DNA from: Aureibacter tunicatorum
GTDB taxonomy: Bacteria > Bacteroidota > Bacteroidia > Cytophagales > Cyclobacteriaceae
DNA length: 64,000 bases
Reading direction: 5' to 3'
NCBI RefSeq assembly: GCF_036492635.1
Contig: NZ_AP025305.1
Span: 2,976,001-3,040,000, forward strand
The notes beneath the pieces are model-generated. The model searched no databases. It saw only the letters and a list, made by a program, of their open reading frames with translations, and was not told the origin of the DNA. The position numbers and the translations under genes are program-made. Each line of letters opens with the position of its first letter. The first letter of the stretch is position 1. Below, piece after piece: positions 18,716-28,897 of the stretch.

Positions 18716-21037
18716 CTACAAAGTAGCATTGCCATTTTGATCCGAGCCAATTGTCAAATTATCTATCCAAATACGAGTACCATAACCAGAAGTGTTCCTA
18801 ATTTTCAATTGAACAGCTTTCTCTCCTTGGTATTTTGACACATTAATGGATTCTTTTCTCCAATCTGATTTTTCAGTTGGTATCCAATCATTAGAATCAT
18901 TTGTGTCAATTGCTTTCGTTTCCAAATCAGTATGGGTTTTCTTATACACAGCCTCCCAAGTCTTCCCAAAATCTTTAGAAACCAAAACTTCCAAAACATC
19001 TGGGCTTTGATCATCAAATTTAGTATAAGCCACATCAAATGTGATATAAATGGAATCAACAACAGTTGAAAAATCAAAATACTGAGTCTTGATTTCATCA
19101 ATAGTTCCCATATTACTATTGTCTGTATTATTCATTACTAAAACGCCTTTGCCTCCAAGACCGGCATCCTTACGTTGTTCCCAAGTTACGCTCTTATCAG
19201 GGTTCGAAATCACCCACCATCTAGGCGGAAACTCTTCACCAAAAGACTCTGTCATTGGAATCGGATCAGCACCGATTTTCACTGCAAAATCGTCATTCCA
19301 TTCGGACTTTCCAGATTCACTCTTCAAAGACAAACTAGCTGAATATTCTCCTTCTTTTTCATAAATAACTGAAGCTACTTTCTCTTTCAAATCACTGGAT
19401 TTACCACCTTCAAAAGCCCACTTTCTCTTAGTTGGAAATGGATGAGAATAATCGAAAAACTGAAGTGTGTCTCCAGCAAAAGCTAACTTTTGTGATTGAT
19501 AAACACGTATGATTGGAGCAACAGGCTTACTATCAGCAAGAGAAACGGAAGCTTCCCAACCTTCAGCTCTACCTTCCATATTCGAATGGAATCTAAATGT
19601 CAATGCCCCGCTAGAATGTGTGGAAATTATTGTCCCAGGATTTCTATCCATTTCAAACCTACCAATCAAGGTAGTAGTATCCGCACCGTCAAAAACTTCT
19701 AAATAATCTGTGTTCGACTTGTTCTCCAATTCAAAAGAATCAAAATCAACTTTAACGAACTTCCCTTCTGTTTTTGGCTTCAATACTAACAATGCATCCG
19801 TTCTGTTACCATACTTTCCTCTTTTGTTAGCAAGGCCCTTGCCACCCGGATCAAAAAATTTAGCTTCAGAAACCTCAAACTCACCATTTTGCATAGCGAT
19901 ATTTGAAGATACAATCATATAATTTTCTTTGACAGTAACCTCTTCATGTCCGTCTTCAGCAGTGACTTTCAATATCGCAGGATAAACACCTTCATACTCA
20001 TATTTAACTAATGGAGGATTCTTGCCAGTATAAGCGCTTGGCTCGCCACCAGGAAATGTCCATTCCCAATATTTGATTTTCTTACCACTTACAAATGATT
20101 GATCTGTGTACTTCACACTATTACCTACAGCTGTAAAGTTCTTTTGAGCATAAAAATCCGCCCATAAATCTTCCCCCTCAATACCAGTCTTCACTTTATT
20201 ATCATCTTCAAGCATCTCAGGGTGGTTATCGAACATATACAACCACATCTTCTTCTTCTGGCCTTTTGTAAACATTGCTGTGCACTGACCGTAATCCATA
20301 TAGTTCTGACGATTTGCAAGAACTTTGTTGCCTTCTTCATCCTTGCAAGGATACTCATAATGCTCACATCCTTGACCTACATCTGAAGGAGGCGTATCAT
20401 CAACTCCGTCCAAGTTATCACACCCTCCCGCAAAAGTATGCGCCAAGCTGAACCAATGCCCAACTTCATGTGTCATGATCTTAACATGAGTAGGTCTTGC
20501 TTCTCTTGTTCTACCAACAGCCCAAAAAGAAGAAACCACGCCATCCAAATCATTATCAATGGCATAAGCCCAAGCAGATCCTGCATGATCTCCAGCAGCT
20601 CTAACTACAAAAATATTCAGATAATTCTTTCTCGGCCATCCATAAGCTTGCTTCATTTCAATGTCAGATCCATTATTTGTTTGAACTGTCCACTCTGGAT
20701 TATAATGTCTCAAAATACCAGAAGTTCTATTGCCATTTGGATCTTTACGGGCTAATCTAAACTCTACCCCAATATTAGCTCTAATAGGTTTAAATTCTGG
20801 AATAATTTGATCTCTCCAACGATCTCTATCATTATAATCCTCATTCAACTGCGCCATGCATTCGAAGATCTGGTCATCTGTTATATTTTCGATGCCTCCT
20901 CCATGAACAATATGAAAGACCACAGGAATCACCACCCCTTCTTTAGTAGCATAATCCTCGTCATTGGACTGTGCTTTCACTCCGCTAGCTTGCAAAAGCA
21001 TCACTAGACTAAAAATGCTAAATAAGTATCTGAACAT
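18716..21037 (-). CDS. Secreted M43-family zinc metalloprotease with PKD and CUB-like domains
   Basis: A 773-residue exported protease with signal peptide (residues 1-22, ending VKAQ). The catalytic domain (about 25-285) has the metzincin motif HEVGHWFSLAH with zinc ligands His190, His194, His200 and catalytic Glu191, and a Met-turn in NYMDYG near 246, typical of the pappalysin/cytophagalysin M43 family. After it come a PKD-like domain (about 295-385), a CUB-like domain (about 395-505), a second PKD-like segment (about 512-595) and a jelly-roll-like C-terminal domain (about 598-773). Relatives often end in a T9SS sorting domain; I see no such ending here. It probably digests extracellular protein. 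It has a good -7 box close upstream. Confidence 0.88.
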   Translation of the reverse strand: MFRYLFSIFSLVMLLQASGVKAQSNDEDYATKEGVVIPVVFHIVHGGGIENITDDQIFECMAQLNEDYNDRDRWRDQIIPEFKPIRANIGVEFRLARKDPNGNRTSGILRHYNPEWTVQTNNGSDIEMKQAYGWPRKNYLNIFVVRAAGDHAGSAWAYAIDNDLDGVVSSFWAVGRTREARPTHVKIMTHEVGHWFSLAHTFAGGCDNLDGVDDTPPSDVGQGCEHYEYPCKDEEGNKVLANRQNYMDYGQCTAMFTKGQKKKMWLYMFDNHPEMLEDDNKVKTGIEGEDLWADFYAQKNFTAVGNSVKYTDQSFVSGKKIKYWEWTFPGGEPSAYTGKNPPLVKYEYEGVYPAILKVTAEDGHEEVTVKENYMIVSSNIAMQNGEFEVSEAKFFDPGGKGLANKRGKYGNRTDALLVLKPKTEGKFVKVDFDSFELENKSNTDYLEVFDGADTTTLIGRFEMDRNPGTIISTHSSGALTFRFHSNMEGRAEGWEASVSLADSKPVAPIIRVYQSQKLAFAGDTLQFFDYSHPFPTKRKWAFEGGKSSDLKEKVASVIYEKEGEYSASLSLKSESGKSEWNDDFAVKIGADPIPMTESFGEEFPPRWWVISNPDKSVTWEQRKDAGLGGKGVLVMNNTDNSNMGTIDEIKTQYFDFSTVVDSIYITFDVAYTKFDDQSPDVLEVLVSKDFGKTWEAVYKKTHTDLETKAIDTNDSNDWIPTEKSDWRKESINVSKYQGEKAVQLKIRNTSGYGTRIWIDNLTIGSDQNGNATL

Positions 21038-21066
21038 GTTAATTTTTTAGATAAAAGTTTATTTAT

Positions 21067-21074
21067 CAAAGATA
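21067..21074 (-). promoter_or_regulatory. Candidate -7 promoter box for the M43 protease
   Basis: On the minus strand the sequence reads TATCTTTG, an exact match to the Bacteroidota TAnnTTTG -7 consensus, about 30 bp upstream of the ATG. I see no convincing TTG -33 element at the usual spacing, so this is tentative. Confidence 0.4.
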
Positions 21075-21126
21075 GCATTTCATTTACTTATTCCTAAGTA
21101 TAAATAGTCTTTCTCTTACCAAGATT

Positions 21127-21750
21127 TTATCCTCTTTTAGGTCTCAGGCATGGGAACAAGTTTTCATTTTCATGTTTAATATCTATGTCTATAAATCGCT
21201 TGGAAATTTTACGTGTGATTTTATCTGATGAACTAGCAAAGCTAATTGCGGCAGTTTTTTCCTTTAACAGTTCATCCATTACAAAAGATGTTATCTTTTT
21301 TTTCATATCATCATCAATTCCGAAATAATCGAAAACAACGAGTTCTTTATTTTGAAACCTTGAAACAATAGTCAACAGTTTCAATTCTAAACATGTCATT
21401 TTACGAATTTCCTGCAATGGATCTAAACCAAACTCTGACAATAATAGTACAGCTTCACAAGGATTCAATTTTGCTTTATCCATCAAGAACTCTCCAGCAG
21501 TCATCGGAAATACAAAATCCAGCAAGCCCATTTTAATATGGCCTGTACATTTTGACCATTTCAAAGCTTCTATGTTATCGGGCATAACAATCACTTTTTC
21601 CAAAGCTCTTGTTATTCTTCGCAACTCCCTTTCATAATGATCAACCATATTTCCATCCAACCAGAATCTCAACATTTCCCCTCGCTTCAATTCCAATGGA
21701 CAGTTATGATTGATCTTCAACTCGATATTTCTCCCCCCAAATACCTTCAT
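21127..21750 (-). CDS. ABC-ATPase-like protein with degenerate catalytic motifs
   Basis: A 207-residue protein starting at ATG 21748-21750 (a TTG two codons upstream is also in frame). It can be laid along an ABC nucleotide-binding domain. LELKRGEMLRFWLDGN sits where Walker A should be but lacks GxxGxGKS/T. KMTCLELKLLTIVSRFQNK sits at the LSGGQ signature, ELVVFDYFGIDDD sits at Walker B with Tyr replacing the catalytic Glu, and AAISFASSS lacks the H-loop His. The alignment is by eye and is inference. No permease gene is adjacent. It may be a regulatory pseudo-ATPase, or an unrelated fold. Function unknown. Confidence 0.6.
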   Translation of the reverse strand: MKVFGGRNIELKINHNCPLELKRGEMLRFWLDGNMVDHYERELRRITRALEKVIVMPDNIEALKWSKCTGHIKMGLLDFVFPMTAGEFLMDKAKLNPCEAVLLLSEFGLDPLQEIRKMTCLELKLLTIVSRFQNKELVVFDYFGIDDDMKKKITSFVMDELLKEKTAAISFASSSDKITRKISKRFIDIDIKHENENLFPCLRPKRG

Positions 21751-21756
21751 CTCCAA

Positions 21757-22219
21757 TCAAATTTTAATAAAAAATACTAAGTAAATTAACTTTTGACTCT
21801 AATACCTTAAGTGCTAGAGCTGAACCATCATTTCCAAATAATCGCTATTCAAGCATCTCGTTCTAACCTCAGAATTTAGAATAATACTTTATAACCTTAA
21901 TATCCCAAACGAAGGCAGTCTTAATTTTTGTATATTAATTCATATAATTAATCTCTACATCTTAGCAGAAAATGCTTTTTTTAAACTCAATAAGTTTTAG
22001 GTCTTTTGCAAAATCCCCATCGAAGGTTAATTATAGTCTTTGTCTTCGATTCGCAAATACTAATAAATCAATTTTAGTCATCAATAGTCATAATCATAGA
22101 TTTCAATCCCTTTTTCTCAAAATCTTTTTGACTAATTATGGCTAAAGCATCAATGTTTTTTACTGATAATGTTATATTTGCTATATCTATTAAAAAACAA
22201 AAAGTAATACGAATAAATA
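21757..22219. other. Intergenic region upstream of tkt
   Basis: An AT-rich stretch of about 460 bp between divergent genes. I found no convincing ORF, tRNA or riboswitch. The only feature I can support is the -7 box near its right end; the rest may hold promoters for the minus-strand gene. Confidence 0.5.
22173..22180 (+). promoter_or_regulatory. Candidate -7 promoter box for tkt
   Basis: TATATTTG matches the Bacteroidota TAnnTTTG -7 element exactly and lies 40 bp before the tkt start codon. The -33 position has no clear TTTG. Confidence 0.45.
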
Positions 22220-24250
22220 ATGGACAACTCGGTAATCAATAAAGCGGCGGACAATATCCGTATTCTTTCTGCCGCGATGGTAGAAAAAGCCAAATCTGGA
22301 CATCCAGGTGGAGCAATGGGAGGAGCTGATTTCGTTAACATCTTGTATACGGAATTCTTAAACTATGACCCAAAAGATCCTAAATGGATTAACAGAGACC
22401 GTTTCTTCTTAGATCCGGGACATATGTCTCCAATGCTTTACTCTGTATTGCACTTGGCTGGCTATTATACTACCGAAGATTTAAAAAATTTCCGCCAATG
22501 GGGAAGCCCTACACCAGGTCACCCTGAAGTGGATTTCGACCGAGGTGTTGAGAACACGTCTGGTCCTCTTGGTCAAGGACATGCGATGGCAGTTGGTGCT
22601 GCGATTTCAGAAAGATTCCTTGCTGCTAGATTTGGAGAATGGACTGCTCATAAAACGTATGCATTCATTTCTGATGGTGGTATCCAAGAAGAAATTGCTC
22701 AAGGAGCCGGACGTATTGCAGGTCACTTAGGATTGAACAACCTTATCATGTTCTATGATTCTAATGACATTCAGCTTTCTACTGAAGTAGACGAAGTAAC
22801 TGGCGAAGATACTGCAGCTAAATACAGAGCTTGGAACTGGAATGTAATTGAGATCGACGGTAACGATGCTGATCAAATCAGACAAGCTCTAAATGATGCT
22901 AATGCTGAAGCTGACAGACCTACTCTTATCATTGGTAAGACAATCATGGGTAAAGGCGCGGTGACAGAAACTGGCGACAGCTTCGAAAGAAAAGTATCTA
23001 CTCACGGTCAGCCATTGACTGGTGCAGGAGCATCATTTGCTAAAACTATCGAGAACTTGGGCGGTAACGCTGAAGAGCCATTCACAGTATTCCCTGAAGT
23101 AACTGATCTTTATGCGAAAAGAGCTGAAGAATTAGCTAAAATCGCTGCTGACAGAAAAGCTGAACAAGCGACTTGGGCTGCTGAAAACCCGGAATTAGCT
23201 GCTAAGCTTGAAAAATTCTACTCTGGCGAAGCTCCTGAAGTAGATTATGATGCAATCGCACAAAAAGAAGGTGTTGCAACAAGAGCGGCTTCTGCTACAG
23301 TACTTGCTACTTTGGCTGAAAATGTAGAGAACATGATCGTTTCTTCTGCAGACCTTTGCAACTCTGATAAAACCGATGCTTTCCTTAAGAAAACTACCGT
23401 TCTTCAAAAAGGAGATTTCTCAGGTGCTTTCTTGCAAGCTGGAGTATGCGAATTAACAATGGCTGCTATTGCTAATGGTATTGCTCTTCACGGTGGTGTT
23501 ATCGCTGCAGTTGGTACTTTCTTCGTATTCTCTGATTACATGAAGCCTGCTGTAAGACTTTCTGCTCTTATGGAAGTTCCTGTAAAATACATCTGGACAC
23601 ACGACGCATTTAGAGTTGGAGAAGACGGACCTACTCACCAGCCGATCGAGCAAGAAGCTCAAATCAGATTGATGGAAAAAATCAAAAATCATTCTGGTGA
23701 GCAAAGTTTGTTAGCTCTTCGTCCTGCTGATGCTGATGAAACTACAATCGCGTGGAAATTGGCTATGGAGAACACAAATACTCCTACAGCTTTGATTCTT
23801 TCTAGACAAAACATCAAATCTCTTCCTGCTCAAGCTAGCAGATATGAGGAAGCTAAAGCTGCTGACAAAGGTGCTTACATCGTAGAGTCTGTAGAAGGGA
23901 CTCCTGATGTTGTATTCTTAGCTAGTGGTTCTGAAGTAGCAACGCTTGTTGCTGGCGCTGAAAAATTAAGAGCTGAAAAAGGTCTTAAGATTCAAGTTGT
24001 TTCTGTTCCTTCTGAAGGATTATTCAGACAGCAAGACAAAGCTTATCAACAAGAAGTTATCCCTGCTGGAGTGCCTAAATTAGGTCTTACAGCTGGTCTT
24101 CCTGTGAACCTTGAAGGTTTGGTTGGGCATGAAGGTATTGTGATCGGTCTAGATCACTTTGGCTACTCTGCTCCTGCTGGAGTTCTTGATGAGAAATTCG
24201 GTTATACTGCTGAGAACGTTTATAATAAAACAATTGAATTATTAGGTTAA
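22220..24250 (+). CDS. tkt: Transketolase
   Basis: A full-length 676-residue transketolase, the thiamine-diphosphate enzyme moving two-carbon ketol units between sugar phosphates in the pentose phosphate pathway. The N-terminal domain has SGHPGGAMGGADF, the LDPGHMSPMLY region, and a TPP/metal motif SDGGIQEEIAQG...FYDSND that differs from the enterobacterial GDG-EG form but keeps the Asp and Asn ligands. The central pyrimidine domain has DAFRVGEDGPTHQPIEQ with the conserved Glu/His residues. The C-terminal domain ends near LDEKFGYTAENV. Codon choice is visibly more biased than in neighbours, consistent with high expression. It is monocistronic, with its own -7 box and a strong terminator. Confidence 0.97.
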   Translation: MDNSVINKAADNIRILSAAMVEKAKSGHPGGAMGGADFVNILYTEFLNYDPKDPKWINRDRFFLDPGHMSPMLYSVLHLAGYYTTEDLKNFRQWGSPTPGHPEVDFDRGVENTSGPLGQGHAMAVGAAISERFLAARFGEWTAHKTYAFISDGGIQEEIAQGAGRIAGHLGLNNLIMFYDSNDIQLSTEVDEVTGEDTAAKYRAWNWNVIEIDGNDADQIRQALNDANAEADRPTLIIGKTIMGKGAVTETGDSFERKVSTHGQPLTGAGASFAKTIENLGGNAEEPFTVFPEVTDLYAKRAEELAKIAADRKAEQATWAAENPELAAKLEKFYSGEAPEVDYDAIAQKEGVATRAASATVLATLAENVENMIVSSADLCNSDKTDAFLKKTTVLQKGDFSGAFLQAGVCELTMAAIANGIALHGGVIAAVGTFFVFSDYMKPAVRLSALMEVPVKYIWTHDAFRVGEDGPTHQPIEQEAQIRLMEKIKNHSGEQSLLALRPADADETTIAWKLAMENTNTPTALILSRQNIKSLPAQASRYEEAKAADKGAYIVESVEGTPDVVFLASGSEVATLVAGAEKLRAEKGLKIQVVSVPSEGLFRQQDKAYQQEVIPAGVPKLGLTAGLPVNLEGLVGHEGIVIGLDHFGYSAPAGVLDEKFGYTAENVYNKTIELLG

Positions 24251-24292
24251 TATAAACCGGACATAGTTAAAATATGTTCTAAAAATAAATTG

Positions 24293-24328
24293 AATAACAG
24301 CATGATTAGCTCTGCTGTTATTTTTTTT
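24293..24328 (+). terminator. Intrinsic terminator after tkt
   Basis: A 10-bp stem AATAACAGCA/TGCTGTTATT with a 10-nt loop is followed directly by a run of eight T on the plus strand, 42 bp after the tkt stop. Confidence 0.85.
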
Positions 24329-24516
24329 GTTCATAAAGTTTTAGATAATCATCAATGCTTTATTTTTTTAAGAATTCCACACTCTTTTTCTTTGCAAATC
24401 CAATGATCCCTCCACTATTTACAGAATAATACAGCAATGTCATCGTTATTTACATGCTTTTAGTATATTGAATAAAATACGCTTTAAGCGAATAACATGA
24501 ACATAATCTACAACTA

Positions 24517-27500
24517 ATGGATACACCTAATACTTTTCATAACTCCAACTTAAAGATCATTAATGACATCAAGCATTATCAAGACTCTTTAAGACAAGCT
24601 CAAAAATCTTTGATAAAAGAGTTGGGAAAAGATGATCAAATGACCATTGTAGTCGATTCCAATTTTGATTTGATAGCATCTTCTGACAAACTGAATGAAC
24701 TAATCAACAAAAGCCAAAATACATCGATTAAATCAGAAGAGACAATAAATAACATTATCTCCCAAGCTAAGCTTTCTTTTAACACTGAGAGTGAAACGAA
24801 CGCAAGCTTTGAGATTCAAGAAAAAAGCTTGCCCTCAATTCACTTCGCAATAGAATCTCACGAATTAGACACTAGCTTATTTCACTCCATAAATCTTATT
24901 TCTCTAGAGAACAACAATACAGAAGCTTCTTCCTTCAAAACCGAAGATATCATAAAAGAGATTGACGAATCTCCAGTTTTGTTGCGGCACACTAATAGGA
25001 AAAAAGAATTTATTTACTATGATAATAAATGGGAATTATTTTTAGGAAAGAATGAAGAAATCCACCAAAGCTGGAAAGATGCTATCCATCCTGACGATTT
25101 TGACAAAGTGCTTAAGCGTATAAAATTAGGCCTTGAAAATAAACAAGCCTTCGATATCGCTTATAGAATTAGAAATGCTTCTGGAGAATTCAAATGGTTT
25201 CTTGAGACGGGTATTCCAAAAATCACAGCTGGTGGCCATGAATACTTTGTTTGCGCATCCATTGATATTACAAAAAGAAAAGAACTTGAAGAAAGCCGTA
25301 ATTTTCAAAATTCAGAACTTATGGCTGAATCAAAAATCAATCATTTTCTCAATTCGTCAAGCCTTATATCCATATCAATTAACAAAGACGGGAATATACT
25401 GCATGCCAATGATCTTTTATTAAAATTAACTGGTTTTGCAGCTGATGAACTGAGTAACAAATCCTTTATTGAAACTCTAATTCCTTCAAGCAAGCGGGAA
25501 AACTCCTACATAGTCTTTCAAAATATCAAAGATAAAAAAGACATTCAGTCGTTAGGAAAGACTGAGCTAGTTACCAAAAAAGGGAAAGTTATTACTATTA
25601 ACTTTAATATAATCCCTTATTATGATAAAAACAAAGAGCTCTCCAACATTACCATACTTGGTGAAAATGTCACAAGCTCGCAAAAAGCTCAGATTGAGTT
25701 AAAACAGACCAATCAAAAACTTGCCGACTTCTTCGACAATGCCAGCGACTTGATACAAATCATGAATTCAAATAATGAAATCATTCAAGTCAATAATGTG
25801 TGGCTCAAAACTCTAGGCTACAGCCGTGAAGAAAGCGTCAATTTAAGGTTTGAAGATATCATTCACCCGGATGCTCTTGCTGAAACCAAACTCATCCTTA
25901 AGAATCTTGACCATCATCCAAATAAAAAGTTTGAAACGAGCTTCATTTCGAAGCAGGGTAAAAAGATTCATGTTTTAGGAAGTTTGAATACTGGATTTCT
26001 CAATGGAAAGATCATAGAATACAGAGGAATTTTTCACGATATCACCAATAGACTCAGAGCTGAAAAATCACTCAAACTCTACTATAGTGTCGCCAACTTG
26101 GCTAATCAAAGCAATGACCTAAAATCTCTTTTCAAGAATATTCACAAGGAAATCGCTAAGATAATTCCAGCGAGAAACTTCTATATCAAATTAGATAGAA
26201 AATACTTTGACGACAAGGAACTCTCTTATATCAAAGATGAAAATCTTGAAAAAAACAATAGAAGTATCGATGAACTTCTAACGACAAAACTCACTGAGCA
26301 TGTCATTAACAACAATCAAGCGCTAATACTCAATGATAAGGAAATCACATCTGTACAAGTAAAGTCAAACTGGCAGAGCAGTGATGAAAAAATAAAAATT
26401 TGGCTGGGTGTGCCTCTTCGACTCCATGGAAAAATCATAGGTGCGATCGCATTGTATTGCTATGAAAGTGTAATTACATACAATCACAAAGATTTAGAGC
26501 TGTTGAATTTCATTTGTGGTCAATTAGCGACTTCTATTGAAAAAAAGCGCAAAGAAAACACTATCAAAACCCAGCTTGCTCGACAAAACGCAATTTTTGA
26601 AAGTGGCACTCACCACATATGGTCTATCAATCGCAATTATGCTTATACGTCTTTCAATACAGCTTTTGAAAATGAACTTAAAGGCTATCTAGAGCCAAAT
26701 ATTGAAAAAAATGGTTATGTTATAAATCCCAATCTCAAAAATGAAAACAGGCCATTTGATTTTTGGAAAGAAAAGTACGACTCGATTTTCCAATCTGGAG
26801 AAAGCTTGAATTTTGAGCATCAATATGTAGCGCCCAATGGCCAAGAAATTTGCCGAGAAGTGTTTTTAAACCCAATTTATTACGAAGATGGAGTTGTAAA
26901 AGAAATTTCAGGCTTTGCCCATGATATTACTGAAGAAAAGCAGGCAATCATAAACCTGAAAAAAAGTGAAGAAAAATTCAGAAACATATTCGAATCTTTT
27001 CAAGATCTATATTTCCGTTGCAAGCTAAATGGAGAACTTACCATGGTAAGCCCTTCTGTAATGGAACTTATTGGCTATAGCGAACAACATATCCTTGGCA
27101 ATAACATTACTGATTACTATCTATACAATAAAAAGACTAAAGGCCTAATACGTAAATTAATCTCTAACAAAAATGTCAGAGATTTTGAAGCTCAATTAAT
27201 CACCAAAACGGGAGATATAATTCAATTCATTTGCAACATCAGAATCATACATGATGAATACGGCAGACCATATGAAATAGAAGGTATCGCAAGAGATGTG
27301 TCGGAACTAAAGAAAAGCAATGCTGAATTGCAAAAGGCTAAGAACTTCGCTGAAAAGTCTCTTAAAGTCAAAGAAGAATTTCTAGCCAACATGAGTCATG
27401 AGATCAGGACGCCAATGAATGGTATCATCGGAATGATAGACTTAATCGCTGACACAACGTTAGACGAAGAGCAAACGAGCTATGTATCAACGATAAAAAA

Positions 27501-28893
27501 ATCGTCTGAAACATTATTGACTATTCTCAATGACATCCTTGACCTTTCCAAAATAGAAGCTGGTAAAATGCAACTGTACAAAACTCCAGTATCTATTAAT
27601 AATGTACTTGATAAACTTTACTCTCTGTATGCTCAACAAGCGATAGATAAATCCATTGATTTTTACTATCAAATTTCCCCGGAAGTGCCTGTGGGAATGA
27701 TCATTGATGAAACAAGATTTCTTCAAGTATTATCAAACCTAACTTCCAACGCACTGAAATTTACTCCTGAAGGTGGAAGCATTCATATCTTTATTAATGA
27801 GGAAAAAAGAGAGAATGATAACATTACTTTAAAAATTGAAGTTAAGGATTCAGGAATTGGTATTTCCAAGGAAAGTCTTGAAAAGATATTCAAGAATTTC
27901 ACTCAAGCTGATGTATCTACAAGTAAATCTTATGGTGGTGTTGGTCTTGGATTAGCGATTTCAAAACAACTATGTTCGCTGATGGATGGAAAAATAGGCG
28001 TAAATTCGACATTAGGTAAAGGAAGTAACTTTTGGTTCACCATTCAAGCCAAAGAAACAAAATTGGACGAAAAGAAATTGTCAGAAACTAATCAAATCAA
28101 TCCTAAAATCAACGAGTTTCTCGATGAAGAGATAACTCCGAACATACTATTGGTGGATGACAATCAAATCAACCGAACTGTTTCCAGTCAGATACTAGCT
28201 AAAGCCGGTTGCGAGGTTGACTTGGCTTCAAGCGGTCAAATGGCAATCGAAAAAGCTGAAAGCCACGAATATGACATCATATTCATGGACATTCAAATGC
28301 CTGGCATGGATGGCATAGAAGCAACGCAAAAAATCAAGTCCTTGGATAAAGATAGCTTGCCTCCTATTGTCGCAATGACGGCTTACGCTATGAAGGAAGA
28401 CAAAGAGCGCTTTCTTAATAGTGGGTTTGACGATTATATCCCAAAACCTATAAAAGCTAAAGATTTATTGCATAAAGTTAGCGAACTATCCAGCTTAAAA
28501 AATGTTGATAAATCAAGAAAAGATTCTGACGATAAACAACAGGAAAAGGAAGAAATCATCTCCATGGCAGTCATTGAATCCTTGAAAAAGTATGCTGATG
28601 ATGAAAGTTTATACAATATTTATAAGGACTTTGATTTAGAGGCTAATGAGCAAATTGAAAATTGCAAATTTTCGATAAAATCAGAAGATTACAAAAATAT
28701 TTTAAGTAACTTGCATACATTAAAAGGCAATTCTGGCACACTAGGAGTCAACAAAGTATCAGAATTAACTATAAAAATTGAATCAGATGTCAAAAAGGGA
28801 GATGTTGACAATTTCGAGAGTGATATGAGCGAATTGGAATCCCTTTACATGGAATTCAAGAATAATTATAAACAAATAATATTAAATAAATAA
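24517..28893 (+). CDS. Soluble hybrid histidine kinase (multi-PAS, GAF, receiver, Hpt)
   Basis: A 1458-residue sensor kinase with no signal peptide or membrane segment, so cytoplasmic. In order: an uncharacterised N-terminal region (1-140), PAS-like domains at about 145-255, 275-390 and 395-515, GAF at about 530-690, and PAS-like domains at about 695-810 and 815-935. Then come HisKA with NMSHEIRTPMNG (phospho-acceptor His961), HATPase (about 1065-1190; N-box NLTSNALKFTPEGG and a GxGLGLAISK box), a receiver domain (about 1208-1325; phospho-Asp1258 in MDIQMPGMDG) and an Hpt domain with His1400 in LHTLKGNSGT. All relay residues are present, giving a complete His-Asp-His relay. The probable final acceptor is the lone receiver 4 bp downstream. 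The signal is unknown. Confidence 0.93.
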   Translation: MDTPNTFHNSNLKIINDIKHYQDSLRQAQKSLIKELGKDDQMTIVVDSNFDLIASSDKLNELINKSQNTSIKSEETINNIISQAKLSFNTESETNASFEIQEKSLPSIHFAIESHELDTSLFHSINLISLENNNTEASSFKTEDIIKEIDESPVLLRHTNRKKEFIYYDNKWELFLGKNEEIHQSWKDAIHPDDFDKVLKRIKLGLENKQAFDIAYRIRNASGEFKWFLETGIPKITAGGHEYFVCASIDITKRKELEESRNFQNSELMAESKINHFLNSSSLISISINKDGNILHANDLLLKLTGFAADELSNKSFIETLIPSSKRENSYIVFQNIKDKKDIQSLGKTELVTKKGKVITINFNIIPYYDKNKELSNITILGENVTSSQKAQIELKQTNQKLADFFDNASDLIQIMNSNNEIIQVNNVWLKTLGYSREESVNLRFEDIIHPDALAETKLILKNLDHHPNKKFETSFISKQGKKIHVLGSLNTGFLNGKIIEYRGIFHDITNRLRAEKSLKLYYSVANLANQSNDLKSLFKNIHKEIAKIIPARNFYIKLDRKYFDDKELSYIKDENLEKNNRSIDELLTTKLTEHVINNNQALILNDKEITSVQVKSNWQSSDEKIKIWLGVPLRLHGKIIGAIALYCYESVITYNHKDLELLNFICGQLATSIEKKRKENTIKTQLARQNAIFESGTHHIWSINRNYAYTSFNTAFENELKGYLEPNIEKNGYVINPNLKNENRPFDFWKEKYDSIFQSGESLNFEHQYVAPNGQEICREVFLNPIYYEDGVVKEISGFAHDITEEKQAIINLKKSEEKFRNIFESFQDLYFRCKLNGELTMVSPSVMELIGYSEQHILGNNITDYYLYNKKTKGLIRKLISNKNVRDFEAQLITKTGDIIQFICNIRIIHDEYGRPYEIEGIARDVSELKKSNAELQKAKNFAEKSLKVKEEFLANMSHEIRTPMNGIIGMIDLIADTTLDEEQTSYVSTIKKSSETLLTILNDILDLSKIEAGKMQLYKTPVSINNVLDKLYSLYAQQAIDKSIDFYYQISPEVPVGMIIDETRFLQVLSNLTSNALKFTPEGGSIHIFINEEKRENDNITLKIEVKDSGIGISKESLEKIFKNFTQADVSTSKSYGGVGLGLAISKQLCSLMDGKIGVNSTLGKGSNFWFTIQAKETKLDEKKLSETNQINPKINEFLDEEITPNILLVDDNQINRTVSSQILAKAGCEVDLASSGQMAIEKAESHEYDIIFMDIQMPGMDGIEATQKIKSLDKDSLPPIVAMTAYAMKEDKERFLNSGFDDYIPKPIKAKDLLHKVSELSSLKNVDKSRKDSDDKQQEKEEIISMAVIESLKKYADDESLYNIYKDFDLEANEQIENCKFSIKSEDYKNILSNLHTLKGNSGTLGVNKVSELTIKIESDVKKGDVDNFESDMSELESLYMEFKNNYKQIILNK

Positions 28894-28897
28894 GAAG

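Noticed and set aside
21757-22219. A riboswitch or small RNA upstream of tkt
   Set aside because: No conserved riboswitch core or stable structure was visible; only a -7 box could be supported.
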